Source of the DNA: an uncultured Muribaculaceae bacterium
GTDB taxonomy: Bacteria > Bacteroidota > Bacteroidia > Bacteroidales > Muribaculaceae
NCBI GenBank assembly: GCA_904501735.1
Contig: CAJGBY010000001.1
Coordinates: 124,001-188,000 of the forward strand
Reading direction: 5' to 3'
DNA length: 64,000 nt
A model generated the notes under the pieces. That model was not told where the DNA came from and did not search any database. It worked only from the letters and a program-made list of their open reading frames with translations. The position numbers and the translations under genes are program-made. Of this stretch, positions 1-6,161 are shown in pieces; the first letter of the stretch is position 1, and each line of letters begins with the position of its first letter.

Positions 1-71
1 CAATTCATCAGGCTCGTTTCCCTTACAACGATTTCTTGTTCCAGAAATATGACGACCTTATGGAAGAATAA
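1..71 (+). CDS. 3' end of an unidentified gene (partial)
   Basis: The first 71 bases hold an open frame (codons in phase from base 3) ending in a TAA stop at 69-71. The visible C-terminal peptide is about 22 residues, rich in aromatic and acidic residues and ending MEE. It is followed directly by a strong hairpin with a T run, as expected for the end of a real transcription unit. The fragment is too short to assign to a family. The stop position and the terminator support it as coding; the identity is unknown. Confidence 0.55.
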   Translation, partial: IHQARFPYNDFLFQKYDDLMEE

Positions 72-85
72 GGATAAAACAAAAA

Positions 86-113
86 ATGACGGCAATGTTG
101 CCGTCATTTTTTT
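86..113. terminator. Bidirectional intrinsic terminator
   Basis: A near-perfect hairpin (ATGACGGCA, loop ATGT, TGCCGTCAT) is flanked by an A run on the left and a T run on the right. It sits between the partial plus-strand gene ending at 71 and the convergent minus-strand gene ending at 133, and can serve both. Confidence 0.85.
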
Positions 114-132
114 ATGTATGATATTCAAGTTG

Positions 133-2316
133 TTAGAATGTAAAGAAATCATTCATTGAGTATCCTTTGCAAAGCGTCAAGTAGGCTACAATACCAGCAA
201 CAAATGCAAGGATAGTAACCACTGTAAGAAGGATGCTTGCCCACACTGGCATACCTTTCTTAGCATAAGGGTCTTTAAGACGCATTTTAGGATATTTAGC
301 AATATCGGTAAGAGTGTTACCGAATGGAATACTAATCTTAGATGCTGCATTTATAGCCCAACCGTTAGCATTCAACAATGGAGCAATGTTGCGACGGCGA
401 AGCTTCATCCAAGCCATAATCATAGCAGGACCAGAGATGATGAGCATAATACCTGCGAAAGAAAGAATCAATTGCCACCATTTAAGCGCAAAGATACCCT
501 TAGCAAGAGCAGCAAGAGCTGTACCAATCATACCGAGAGCCATACCAATTGCAGCAAAGATACCAGCAAATTTTGCGATGTCGAAAGGAGGAGTTGGAGC
601 TGCTGCTGTAGCTGCTGCTGCGTCACCTTCTTTAGGAGTTTCAGGAAGCGTTGTTGGCATAGCATTGATTTTCTCGTTGGCTTGCGACATCATCTTAGCA
701 TCTTTTTCGGCAGCGCTCTTATTGATAAGATTTTCAATTGTAGTAGCCATTCTGCGATAAGGGCTCCAGAAAGCTTGAGAGATGCTGATAGGGTTGTCAA
801 CAACTTTAGTTATCATTGCATCCCATTCTACACCTTCATTGTCGTAGTAGATTGCATTTTTGCCTACTTCAAGGTTTCCTACCTCACCAACAGTTATAGC
901 TGCTACGATTTGTAGCTTGTCGGCCTTTGCTTTTGTAGTACAATCGCAGTAAACAAGATACATACCACTTGCTGCTGCAGATGCACTATGCTTTGCCATA
1001 TCGGTTACCTTCATGCAGAAGTTGCAAGCTCTTTGGTCGATGATAAGAGTACCACTTTGGAAAATAGCTTTCACTTTCTTGCTCTTGTCGTAGAAATCGT
1101 GGAAAGTGATGAAGTTTTTAAGTAGTCGGTAAAAATCCCTCAAGATGTGAAGGAATTTATCTACAGTTTCGATGTTTTCTATATCTTCTTTCAAAGTAGC
1201 ATCTTGCGCAACAAGAGCCAACAGAGCTTCTTTCTTGTTTTGCGCTAATAGTTCCTTGATAGTGTCAACTCCAAGAGGTTCGACTGAAGCACCCACCTTA
1301 GCATTTTTCCAAGCAGTGTAAGCAGCCAATTGAGCTCCGATTTCATTCCAATCGTCTTCGGTAAGAGTAGTCTTATCGGCACTCATTACGATACCCATAA
1401 GAGTGTTGAACTTATCGGCCCATACTGGGTTGATAGGAGATGAAAGGTCTATTTCGCTCTTTCCAGTGATGCGTGCAATAGGGTATTGTGCAATTTCTTC
1501 TTGTTTGCTTTGAAGATTTTCGGCGCTAATAGCTTCGATTCTTGCAGTTTGCACATCAAGTGCTGCAGTACTATCGGGAGAGAATGAAGCCAACTTAGAA
1601 CGCATAAAGAAATCTTTCATCTTTGCGTCCAACGCATTATACAAGTCGATAGCAGCATCGGTCTTGTCGGCAAATGGAAGAGCTACAATAGAGTTGAGCC
1701 ATGCGTCATATTCGGCAAGGTCTTTGTAGAATGCTTCAATTTGATCTGTGTTTACGCCTTGGTCACCACTACGGTCAAGAGTGCCACCTGTGATTTTGAT
1801 AGCTGCAGCGATAGCTGCCTTTTCTTGAGCATCGTCGGTAGACAATTCTGTAATTACGCCATCTCCATTGAAACGAGTTTTAGCAAAGATAGCTGCAAGG
1901 TCGGCAGTGTCGGCAAGCGAGATAGTAGTACCTTCCTTATTTAGATTAGCAAGGATTTGCTTTGCTGAATTGTAAAGTTTAGCACCTTCAGGAACTTCAG
2001 TGTTGATTTGATTGATGTCGATAGAGTCTTTACCTTCAAGAAGGTCGTTAGAATTCTTAAGCACCGAAGTAACCCATTTAGAAATGTTGATTACATCGTT
2101 TACACGGATTTTGCCATCGGCATCCCAATCCATATATGCAAGGCTCTTTTCGTCGATTTCAAGACCTTTTATTGGGCATGAAAGCACTGTCCACATCTTT
2201 TTGTCCAATTGGTCAAGATGTGCAATGTCATCACCTTTGTAGATTCGTACTCTTGAAGTACCTCCAATGTTTTCAAATTCCCACTTATACTTTTGATTTC
2301 TCTTTAAAATATCCAT
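133..2316 (-). CDS. Conserved-looking membrane protein of unknown function, 727 aa
   Basis: I do not recognise the family. The 727-residue protein has no obvious N-terminal signal. Near residues 60-75 it carries an EF-hand-like loop (DWDADGKIRVND) reminiscent of a calcium-binding or dockerin-type loop. Around residue 430 there are clustered cysteines (CNFC, then CDC about 25 residues later) that could bind a metal. A Pro/Ala-rich linker precedes about residue 580. The last 150 residues contain three or four strongly hydrophobic segments, so the C-terminus is membrane-embedded and the large N-terminal part soluble. A TAATTTTG promoter -7 element lies at 2336-2343 just upstream of the start. 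It is monocistronic and convergent with the partial gene on its 3' side. The reading frame is certain; the role is unknown. Confidence 0.8.
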   Translation of the reverse strand: MDILKRNQKYKWEFENIGGTSRVRIYKGDDIAHLDQLDKKMWTVLSCPIKGLEIDEKSLAYMDWDADGKIRVNDVINISKWVTSVLKNSNDLLEGKDSIDINQINTEVPEGAKLYNSAKQILANLNKEGTTISLADTADLAAIFAKTRFNGDGVITELSTDDAQEKAAIAAAIKITGGTLDRSGDQGVNTDQIEAFYKDLAEYDAWLNSIVALPFADKTDAAIDLYNALDAKMKDFFMRSKLASFSPDSTAALDVQTARIEAISAENLQSKQEEIAQYPIARITGKSEIDLSSPINPVWADKFNTLMGIVMSADKTTLTEDDWNEIGAQLAAYTAWKNAKVGASVEPLGVDTIKELLAQNKKEALLALVAQDATLKEDIENIETVDKFLHILRDFYRLLKNFITFHDFYDKSKKVKAIFQSGTLIIDQRACNFCMKVTDMAKHSASAAASGMYLVYCDCTTKAKADKLQIVAAITVGEVGNLEVGKNAIYYDNEGVEWDAMITKVVDNPISISQAFWSPYRRMATTIENLINKSAAEKDAKMMSQANEKINAMPTTLPETPKEGDAAAATAAAPTPPFDIAKFAGIFAAIGMALGMIGTALAALAKGIFALKWWQLILSFAGIMLIISGPAMIMAWMKLRRRNIAPLLNANGWAINAASKISIPFGNTLTDIAKYPKMRLKDPYAKKGMPVWASILLTVVTILAFVAGIVAYLTLCKGYSMNDFFTF

Positions 2317-2335
2317 ATCATTAAGTTATTTGCCA

Positions 2336-2343
2336 CAAAATTA
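2336..2343 (-). promoter_or_regulatory. Promoter -7 element (TAnnTTTG) for the 727-aa gene
   Basis: On the minus strand this reads TAATTTTG, matching the Bacteroidota -7 consensus TAnnTTTG, about 20 nt upstream of the start codon at 2316. I see no clear TTTG -33 element. Confidence 0.45.
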
Positions 2344-2461
2344 CTATATTTTAGTTAATAATTTGTGCTGTTTGAATAAAAAAGTCGTGAGTATATTCGA
2401 TGATAGGGATTATTTAAAGCGTGAAGTCGTTGCGGAGGTGTTTGTGGCTATGAAATGTGAG

Positions 2462-2641
2462 TTAATCCTTCTTATATGGTTTGAATTTGTCGATGATGTA
2501 TTGTATGATAGGGCATAACACCACTATACCGACAAACATTATCAAGTAGAAGATAAATGAATGAGTTGAGTAAAATACTAACCCGAATAACCACCAAAAA
2601 GAGGTGACTAAAAGTGCGAAAATAAAATATCCTTTTTTCAT
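2462..2641 (-). CDS. Small membrane protein, 59 aa
   Basis: A 59-codon open frame runs from ATG at 2641 to TAA at 2462. The product starts MKKGYF, has two hydrophobic segments (about residues 5-24 and 29-48) and ends in a Lys-rich tail (KFKPYKKD), so a two-helix inner-membrane topology with a positive cytoplasmic end is likely. It follows the next small membrane gene by 17 nt, so the two are probably co-transcribed. No family is recognised. The composition (a charged start, two membrane helices, a basic tail) supports a real gene rather than chance. Confidence 0.65.
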   Translation of the reverse strand: MKKGYFIFALLVTSFWWLFGLVFYSTHSFIFYLIMFVGIVVLCPIIQYIIDKFKPYKKD

Positions 2642-2658
2642 AATAGATGTATAGCTGA

Positions 2659-2856
2659 TTATTCTTTATCTTTCTTGTTTTGTTTCTTTAAAGAGTAGTA
2701 GTATACAACTGCCATTAGTGCAGAGAAAAGTATAAATTGTAATAAGTATCTGTAAATGGAAATTTCTTGGTCAAACAGATATGTATTTCCCAACCACAAG
2801 AGAATAATGAAAAAAACTCCAGCTAAAAGTGCACGAATAATACTTTCCTTTATCAT
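2659..2856 (-). CDS. Small membrane protein, 65 aa
   Basis: A 65-residue protein with two predicted membrane helices (about residues 7-28 and 37-55) and a Lys-rich C-terminal tail (KKQNKKDKE). It is the first gene of a two-gene unit with the 59-aa membrane protein downstream. Its upstream region holds a Bacteroidota-type promoter whose spacer is a run of 17 A residues, so its expression may vary with tract length. Function unknown; tiny paired membrane proteins of this sort are common but poorly characterised in the phylum. Confidence 0.7.
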   Translation of the reverse strand: MIKESIIRALLAGVFFIILLWLGNTYLFDQEISIYRYLLQFILFSALMAVVYYYSLKKQNKKDKE

Positions 2857-2892
2857 AGTTTTAAAGTTTTAATTGGTTTAAATTTGTGCCCA

Positions 2893-2926
2893 TAAAGGTA
2901 GCATTTTTTTTTTTTTTTTTACAAGC
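2893..2926 (-). promoter_or_regulatory. Promoter with a 17-A homopolymer spacer
   Basis: Read on the minus strand, a TTG -33 motif is followed by T, then 17 consecutive A residues, then TGC and a TACCTTTA -7 element (TAnnTTTG-like). The spacer is 21 nt, within the normal range, and consists almost entirely of the homopolymer. It lies about 35 nt upstream of the 65-aa gene. Slippage in the A tract would change promoter spacing directly. Confidence 0.5.
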
Positions 2927-2942
2927 GATTTTGAGGAAAAGT

Positions 2943-3884
2943 TTAGTATGATCCTTGTAATTTGAATGTGATAGGTAATGTGTACCAAACATTAACTGCT
3001 TTACCGTTCATTCTTCCAGGCGTAAAATTAGGTAAAGATTTGCATACGCGAATAGCTTCTCTGTCGAGTGAGGCATCTACACTGCGAATTACCTTTACAT
3101 CGCCAACTGAACCATCACTTTTTACTACCAATTGAACGATAATTCGACCTTGAATGCCATTTTGATATGCTTCTTGAGGGTAGTTAATGTTGCTAGATAT
3201 AAATTTCATAAGTGCAGCATCGCCACCCGGAAATTGAGGCATTTGCTCAACAGCTGTAAATACTTGTTCAGTATCATTCTCGGTTGTTGTAGACTCAGTG
3301 TTATTTTTGATTTTAAAAATATTCTCATAATTGGAATCATCGACGATGTTTTCGGCATAATCGTCGCTTGAAGGCTCGTTAGTTTCCTCACTATTGTCAT
3401 CTGAATGTTTTTGGGTTTCTTCTATTTGTGAAAACGATTCAGAATTGTTTTGTTTGCGTGCTTTCTTTGTTTTGCGTGCTTTAGGTTTTGGGTTCTCTTT
3501 GGATTCTTCGTCGTCTCCGAAATATTTATCCCATTCTTTGTCGATAGCATCTTTTAAATCGGTGTAGATGTAATTGAGCGCACCAATCGATATTATTTTT
3601 TCTTCACCACCAAGTGATATTTTACCCACGCTGAATAGGATATAATTATCTACAATGAGGTTGTCCTCGATGAGGTATTCTGAGATTTTAGAACATAAAG
3701 CTGAGGCAAACCATGAAATGACTTTGTCGGAATCACTCTTGGCGTTTTCTGAGATTTTTTCTTTGATAACTCGGTCAACTTCACGGTTGATAGTTTGTGA
3801 ATGGTCATCGTATTTAGGACAAGAAACAACGCATACTCCAGCAATAAAGAGAAGTGCTAATAATGAAAGAAGTGTTTTGTTCAT
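2943..3884 (-). CDS. TonB C-terminal-domain lipoprotein with DUF4359-like N-terminus
   Basis: A 313-aa protein. The N-terminus is a signal peptide ending in a lipobox-like VVSC (Cys about residue 22), so it is probably a lipoprotein. Residues about 30-125 resemble the DUF4359-type domain, with segments such as FSVGKISLGG and GALNYIYT. Residues about 130-220 are a charged, low-complexity linker rich in Lys, Glu, Ser and Asn. Residues 222-313 are a TonB C-terminal domain, with the typical PQFPGGDAAL, NYPQEA, GRIIVQLVV and FTPGRMNGKAV motifs. No transmembrane anchor with the usual TonB Pro-rich stretch is present, so it is not a classical TonB. It is likely an envelope protein using the TonB fold for protein contacts. 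A TATATTTG promoter element lies at 3916-3923. Confidence 0.8.
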   Translation of the reverse strand: MNKTLLSLLALLFIAGVCVVSCPKYDDHSQTINREVDRVIKEKISENAKSDSDKVISWFASALCSKISEYLIEDNLIVDNYILFSVGKISLGGEEKIISIGALNYIYTDLKDAIDKEWDKYFGDDEESKENPKPKARKTKKARKQNNSESFSQIEETQKHSDDNSEETNEPSSDDYAENIVDDSNYENIFKIKNNTESTTTENDTEQVFTAVEQMPQFPGGDAALMKFISSNINYPQEAYQNGIQGRIIVQLVVKSDGSVGDVKVIRSVDASLDREAIRVCKSLPNFTPGRMNGKAVNVWYTLPITFKLQGSY

Positions 3885-3915
3885 ATTAATTTTATGATTT
3901 AGGTAAATATATATG

Positions 3916-3923
3916 CAAATATA
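3916..3923 (-). promoter_or_regulatory. Promoter -7 element for the TonB-domain gene
   Basis: TATATTTG on the minus strand, about 32 nt upstream of the start codon at 3884, matches the TAnnTTTG consensus. Confidence 0.45.
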
Positions 3924-3961
3924 GTAATTAATGGCGATTGTGGATTGTGTAGTGAATAAAA

Positions 3962-3998
3962 AAAGTCACTAAGGTCGAATAAAGACTTTAGTGACTTT
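3962..3998. terminator. Orphan terminator-like hairpin
   Basis: A 15-bp stem (one G.T pair) around the loop GAATAAA, flanked by A and T runs. The gene to its left starts (minus strand) at 3884 and the gene to its right starts (plus) at 4375, so no visible gene ends here. It may be the relic of a lost gene or the end of an unannotated small transcript. Confidence 0.5.
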
Positions 3999-4008
3999 AA
4001 TGGTATTA

Positions 4009-4172
4009 TTATTGAGGCAAGTCTCGGTTGCTTCGCAAACGCGTGCTTCGCTGCCGCTCAACCAACGCTCCTCGCTTGCGCTCGAAAATCGAAATTATTG
4101 AGGCAAGTCTCGGTCGATTTCATCGAATAGGCACCAGCCTATGGCTGACAAGCCGTCCTCGCTTGCACTCGA
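4009..4172. repeat. Two tandem degenerate intergenic repeat units of about 77 bp
   Basis: Unit 1 spans 4009-4085 and unit 2 spans 4095-4172. Both begin with the same 20 bases (TTATTGAGGCAAGTCTCGGT) and end with CCTCGCTTGC, G or A, then CTCGA; the interiors differ. They lie in a 490-bp gene-free stretch (3885-4374) and are GC-richer than the surroundings. No coding potential is seen. Confidence 0.6.
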
Positions 4173-4197
4173 TAATTTTTGCTTAAGCAAAAATTAT
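4172..4197. repeat. Perfect 26-bp palindrome
   Basis: A fully self-complementary sequence with ATAATTTTTGC on one side of the centre TTAA and its complement on the other. It directly follows the second repeat unit and overlaps the start of a sequence resembling the guaA 3' end. It could be a recombination or protein-binding site, or a terminator-like stem. Confidence 0.6.
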
Positions 4198-4226
4198 TCC
4201 CACTCGACTAGATGCGTTAAATTTTG
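4194..4226. other. Sequence resembling the 3' end of guaA (candidate degenerate attachment site)
   Basis: About 33 bases here align, in the same orientation, with the last 32 bases of guaA (6162-6193). Shared blocks include TTA, TCCCA, TCGA, TGCGTT and TTTG, with one gap. On the minus strand it reads as a GuaA-like ending VEWE followed by stop. The two copies bracket the 4375-5858 gene pair. The match is imperfect, so this is an inference. Confidence 0.4.
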
Positions 4227-4347
4227 ATTGAATATTTTAACTTCATTATCAACACTTTAACTCTAATTTTTGTCTTGTGAAAAGAGAATTGGTGTCAAAG
4301 ATTGGTGTCGTTTTACATATACTGACTTTGTTGTTGAAAAAAAATAG

Positions 4348-4355
4348 TACCTTTG
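4348..4355 (+). promoter_or_regulatory. Promoter -7 element for the 4375 gene
   Basis: TACCTTTG fits TAnnTTTG, about 20 nt before the ATG at 4375. A TTTG at 4327-4330 could be the -33 element, with a somewhat short 17-nt spacer. Confidence 0.5.
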
Positions 4356-4374
4356 CCTTGAACTAAATTCAAAT

Positions 4375-4998
4375 ATGACGATGAAATTATTAGAAACTTT
4401 GACTCATTTTAATGGTGGAAATAGTGTTTCAGAACTTTATGAAAAATTTTCTGAAATAGCTTCTGTTTTCTTGTATGGTGGATATATAGATGTAAACAAC
4501 ATGTATAAGATATACATTAAAACAGTAGAATTCTATTTCCATAGCGAAGCTGAGAATGGAGTGCACGACCCTATAGTTTATCATAGAAACAAGAATGAAC
4601 AAGAAATTCCATATTTCCCTTTGATGACTATTCACGCTCATAATTCTGGTTTTGATATTACTTTTGAAAGTGAAAGTGGCAAATATCGAGCGTCAGCTCT
4701 TATCCGTTCCTATGAAGTAAAGAAAGGTGAAAAATACCTCAAGTGGAACAAAAACCATTTTGAAGAAAATGACAAGTATTGTTTTAATACCCAATCGACA
4801 TATCTATATTTTTTGCTAAATGGTTTCCCTTTGGGTGAAATCAACGGTGTTAAATGGGTTGATGTACCATATACTCCAATTATTTCTAAAGGCGAGCCTC
4901 GTAAAAATGTGTTCGTTTCTGAAAGTGAAACAGAATACCTTAAGACAAAGGAGAAGTGTAACCGTAAATGGAGTTTTACTCGTAAAGATGAAATATGA
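4375..4998 (+). CDS. Protein of unknown function, 207 aa, coupled to a deiminase gene
   Basis: Not recognised with confidence. It is a soluble-looking protein without signal peptide or membrane segments. The central part has a histidine- and aromatic-rich stretch (FPLMTIHAHNSGFDITFE), and an earlier segment (VEFYFHSE, DPIVYHRN) faintly recalls the alkyl-adenine glycosylase (MPG) fold. That resemblance is weak and should not be used as a functional call. The stop overlaps the start of the deiminase-like gene in an ATGA arrangement (4995-4998), so the two are translationally coupled and probably act together. The pair lies between a guaA-end-like sequence and guaA itself, which suggests an accessory segment. 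Confidence 0.75.
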   Translation: MTMKLLETLTHFNGGNSVSELYEKFSEIASVFLYGGYIDVNNMYKIYIKTVEFYFHSEAENGVHDPIVYHRNKNEQEIPYFPLMTIHAHNSGFDITFESESGKYRASALIRSYEVKKGEKYLKWNKNHFEENDKYCFNTQSTYLYFLLNGFPLGEINGVKWVDVPYTPIISKGEPRKNVFVSESETEYLKTKEKCNRKWSFTRKDEI

Positions 4999-5858
4999 AA
5001 CATAAAATTGTTATATATACTTCCAGTCATTTACGTACAACACCCAAAACGGTTTGCATTGCAAATGCAATTTCTAAAGCTCTTGGAGATTTAGGAATAG
5101 AACATCGTGAACTTAGCAACACCAATGATTATTGGTGTCGAGATTATATGCCAGTTTTGCTATCAGGTGATGGTGTTTATGCAAAATATAAATATAATCC
5201 CGATTATTTGAAAGATTATATAACAGAGCAAAAATATATAACGGAACAAGATGTTGCTTGCAGAGATCTGAATATTTGTACCCCAACTGACCTTGGTATA
5301 GTTTTTGATGGTGGCAATTATGTTAGATGTGATGATAAGGTGATAATGACAGATAAAATATTTATGGAAAACCCTGAATGGAAACCCCTTGACCTGCTGT
5401 CTCATCTTACAGAAAAGCTATTTGCCGAAATAATCTTGTTGCCTTGGGATATGTATGATTTTTGTGGGCATGCAGATGGTATGGTTGCCTCACTTGGTGG
5501 TAATAAAATTTTGTTGAACAGTTGTTGGAAGAATAAAGATAAAGAATTTCATAAAAGACTCACAAAGATACTTGAACCACATTTTGATATCGTAGAGCTT
5601 GTATATAACTGTAAAGAGGATAAGGATTCTTGGTGTTATTTGAATTATTTGCAACTTCCTAATGTAATCTTACTTCCAGTATTGTCCAAAAATGCTGATT
5701 GTGATAACGACATTGCTGCAATTGAAACATTTTCTAGATTATTTCCACTGCTTAAGATTATTCCAATATATTCAAGACCTCTAATTGAAGATGGAGGAGC
5801 ATTACATTGTGTTACTTGGGAATTTGTTGAAAATCTAAATGTATCCCATAAATTGTAG
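4995..5858 (+). CDS. Peptidylarginine/agmatine deiminase family protein
   Basis: A 287-aa protein of the PAD_porph (agmatine deiminase / bacterial peptidylarginine deiminase) family. Visible family motifs in order: WCRDYMPV (about residues 47-54), DGGNYV (about 104-109), CGHADGM with the catalytic His-Asp pair (about 157-163), and GGALHCVTW with the nucleophilic Cys near the C-terminus (about residue 274). All catalytic positions therefore seem present. It is shorter than usual family members (about 340-370 aa) and has no signal peptide, so a cytoplasmic role on a small guanidine compound is more likely than secreted protein citrullination. It is translationally coupled to the unknown gene upstream. 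Substrate not determinable from sequence alone. Confidence 0.8.
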   Translation: MKHKIVIYTSSHLRTTPKTVCIANAISKALGDLGIEHRELSNTNDYWCRDYMPVLLSGDGVYAKYKYNPDYLKDYITEQKYITEQDVACRDLNICTPTDLGIVFDGGNYVRCDDKVIMTDKIFMENPEWKPLDLLSHLTEKLFAEIILLPWDMYDFCGHADGMVASLGGNKILLNSCWKNKDKEFHKRLTKILEPHFDIVELVYNCKEDKDSWCYLNYLQLPNVILLPVLSKNADCDNDIAAIETFSRLFPLLKIIPIYSRPLIEDGGALHCVTWEFVENLNVSHKL

Positions 5859-6102
5859 TTTTGAATATTATTAAAAGTAATATAAAAGTTATTGCAAGCG
5901 AGTGAGATATAAAGTTTACTTTAATATCTTGCAACGAGCATCGCCTATTTTTGTGAGATTTATCGAACAAAACTCTCTTTTCAATCTTTCTACAGTGCTA
6001 ACTTAATCGTGCTACTGGCACTCAAAAAGTGCTGTCAAATTACATTTATTAACATTGGGGTTGAAGGTGCCTCTAGAACACTCTGGATGGTGTGTATCAA
6101 TA
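5859..6102. other. Intergenic stretch with a long imperfect inverted repeat
   Basis: No coding frame is seen. At 5892-5944 an interrupted hairpin is formed by TTGCAAG and CTTGCAA, with an inner GATAT/ATATC pairing. It lies just downstream of the deiminase gene and lacks a clear T run, so it may be a processing or weak termination structure. A short inverted repeat (GTGCTACTGGCAC) is also present near 6009. Confidence 0.35.
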
Positions 6103-6136
6103 AAATAACCTCTGCTTTTAAGGGCAGAGGTTATTT
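6103..6136. terminator. Intrinsic terminator of guaA
   Basis: A perfect 13-bp stem (AAATAACCTCTGC and complement) around the loop TTTTAAGG, 26 nt beyond the guaA stop on the minus strand. Flanking A/T runs allow it to work from both sides. Confidence 0.8.
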
Positions 6137-6161
6137 AAATATGCTTAAAAAGGGGTTATTT

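Noticed and set aside
314..760. Plus-strand frame of 148 codons opposite the 727-aa gene
   Set aside because: It overlaps a long, well-composed gene on the other strand and lacks a promoter; typical antisense shadow.
2330..2518. Plus-strand frame of 62 codons between the 727-aa gene and the small membrane genes
   Set aside because: Unremarkable composition, no promoter, and it overlaps the 3' end of the 59-aa minus-strand gene.
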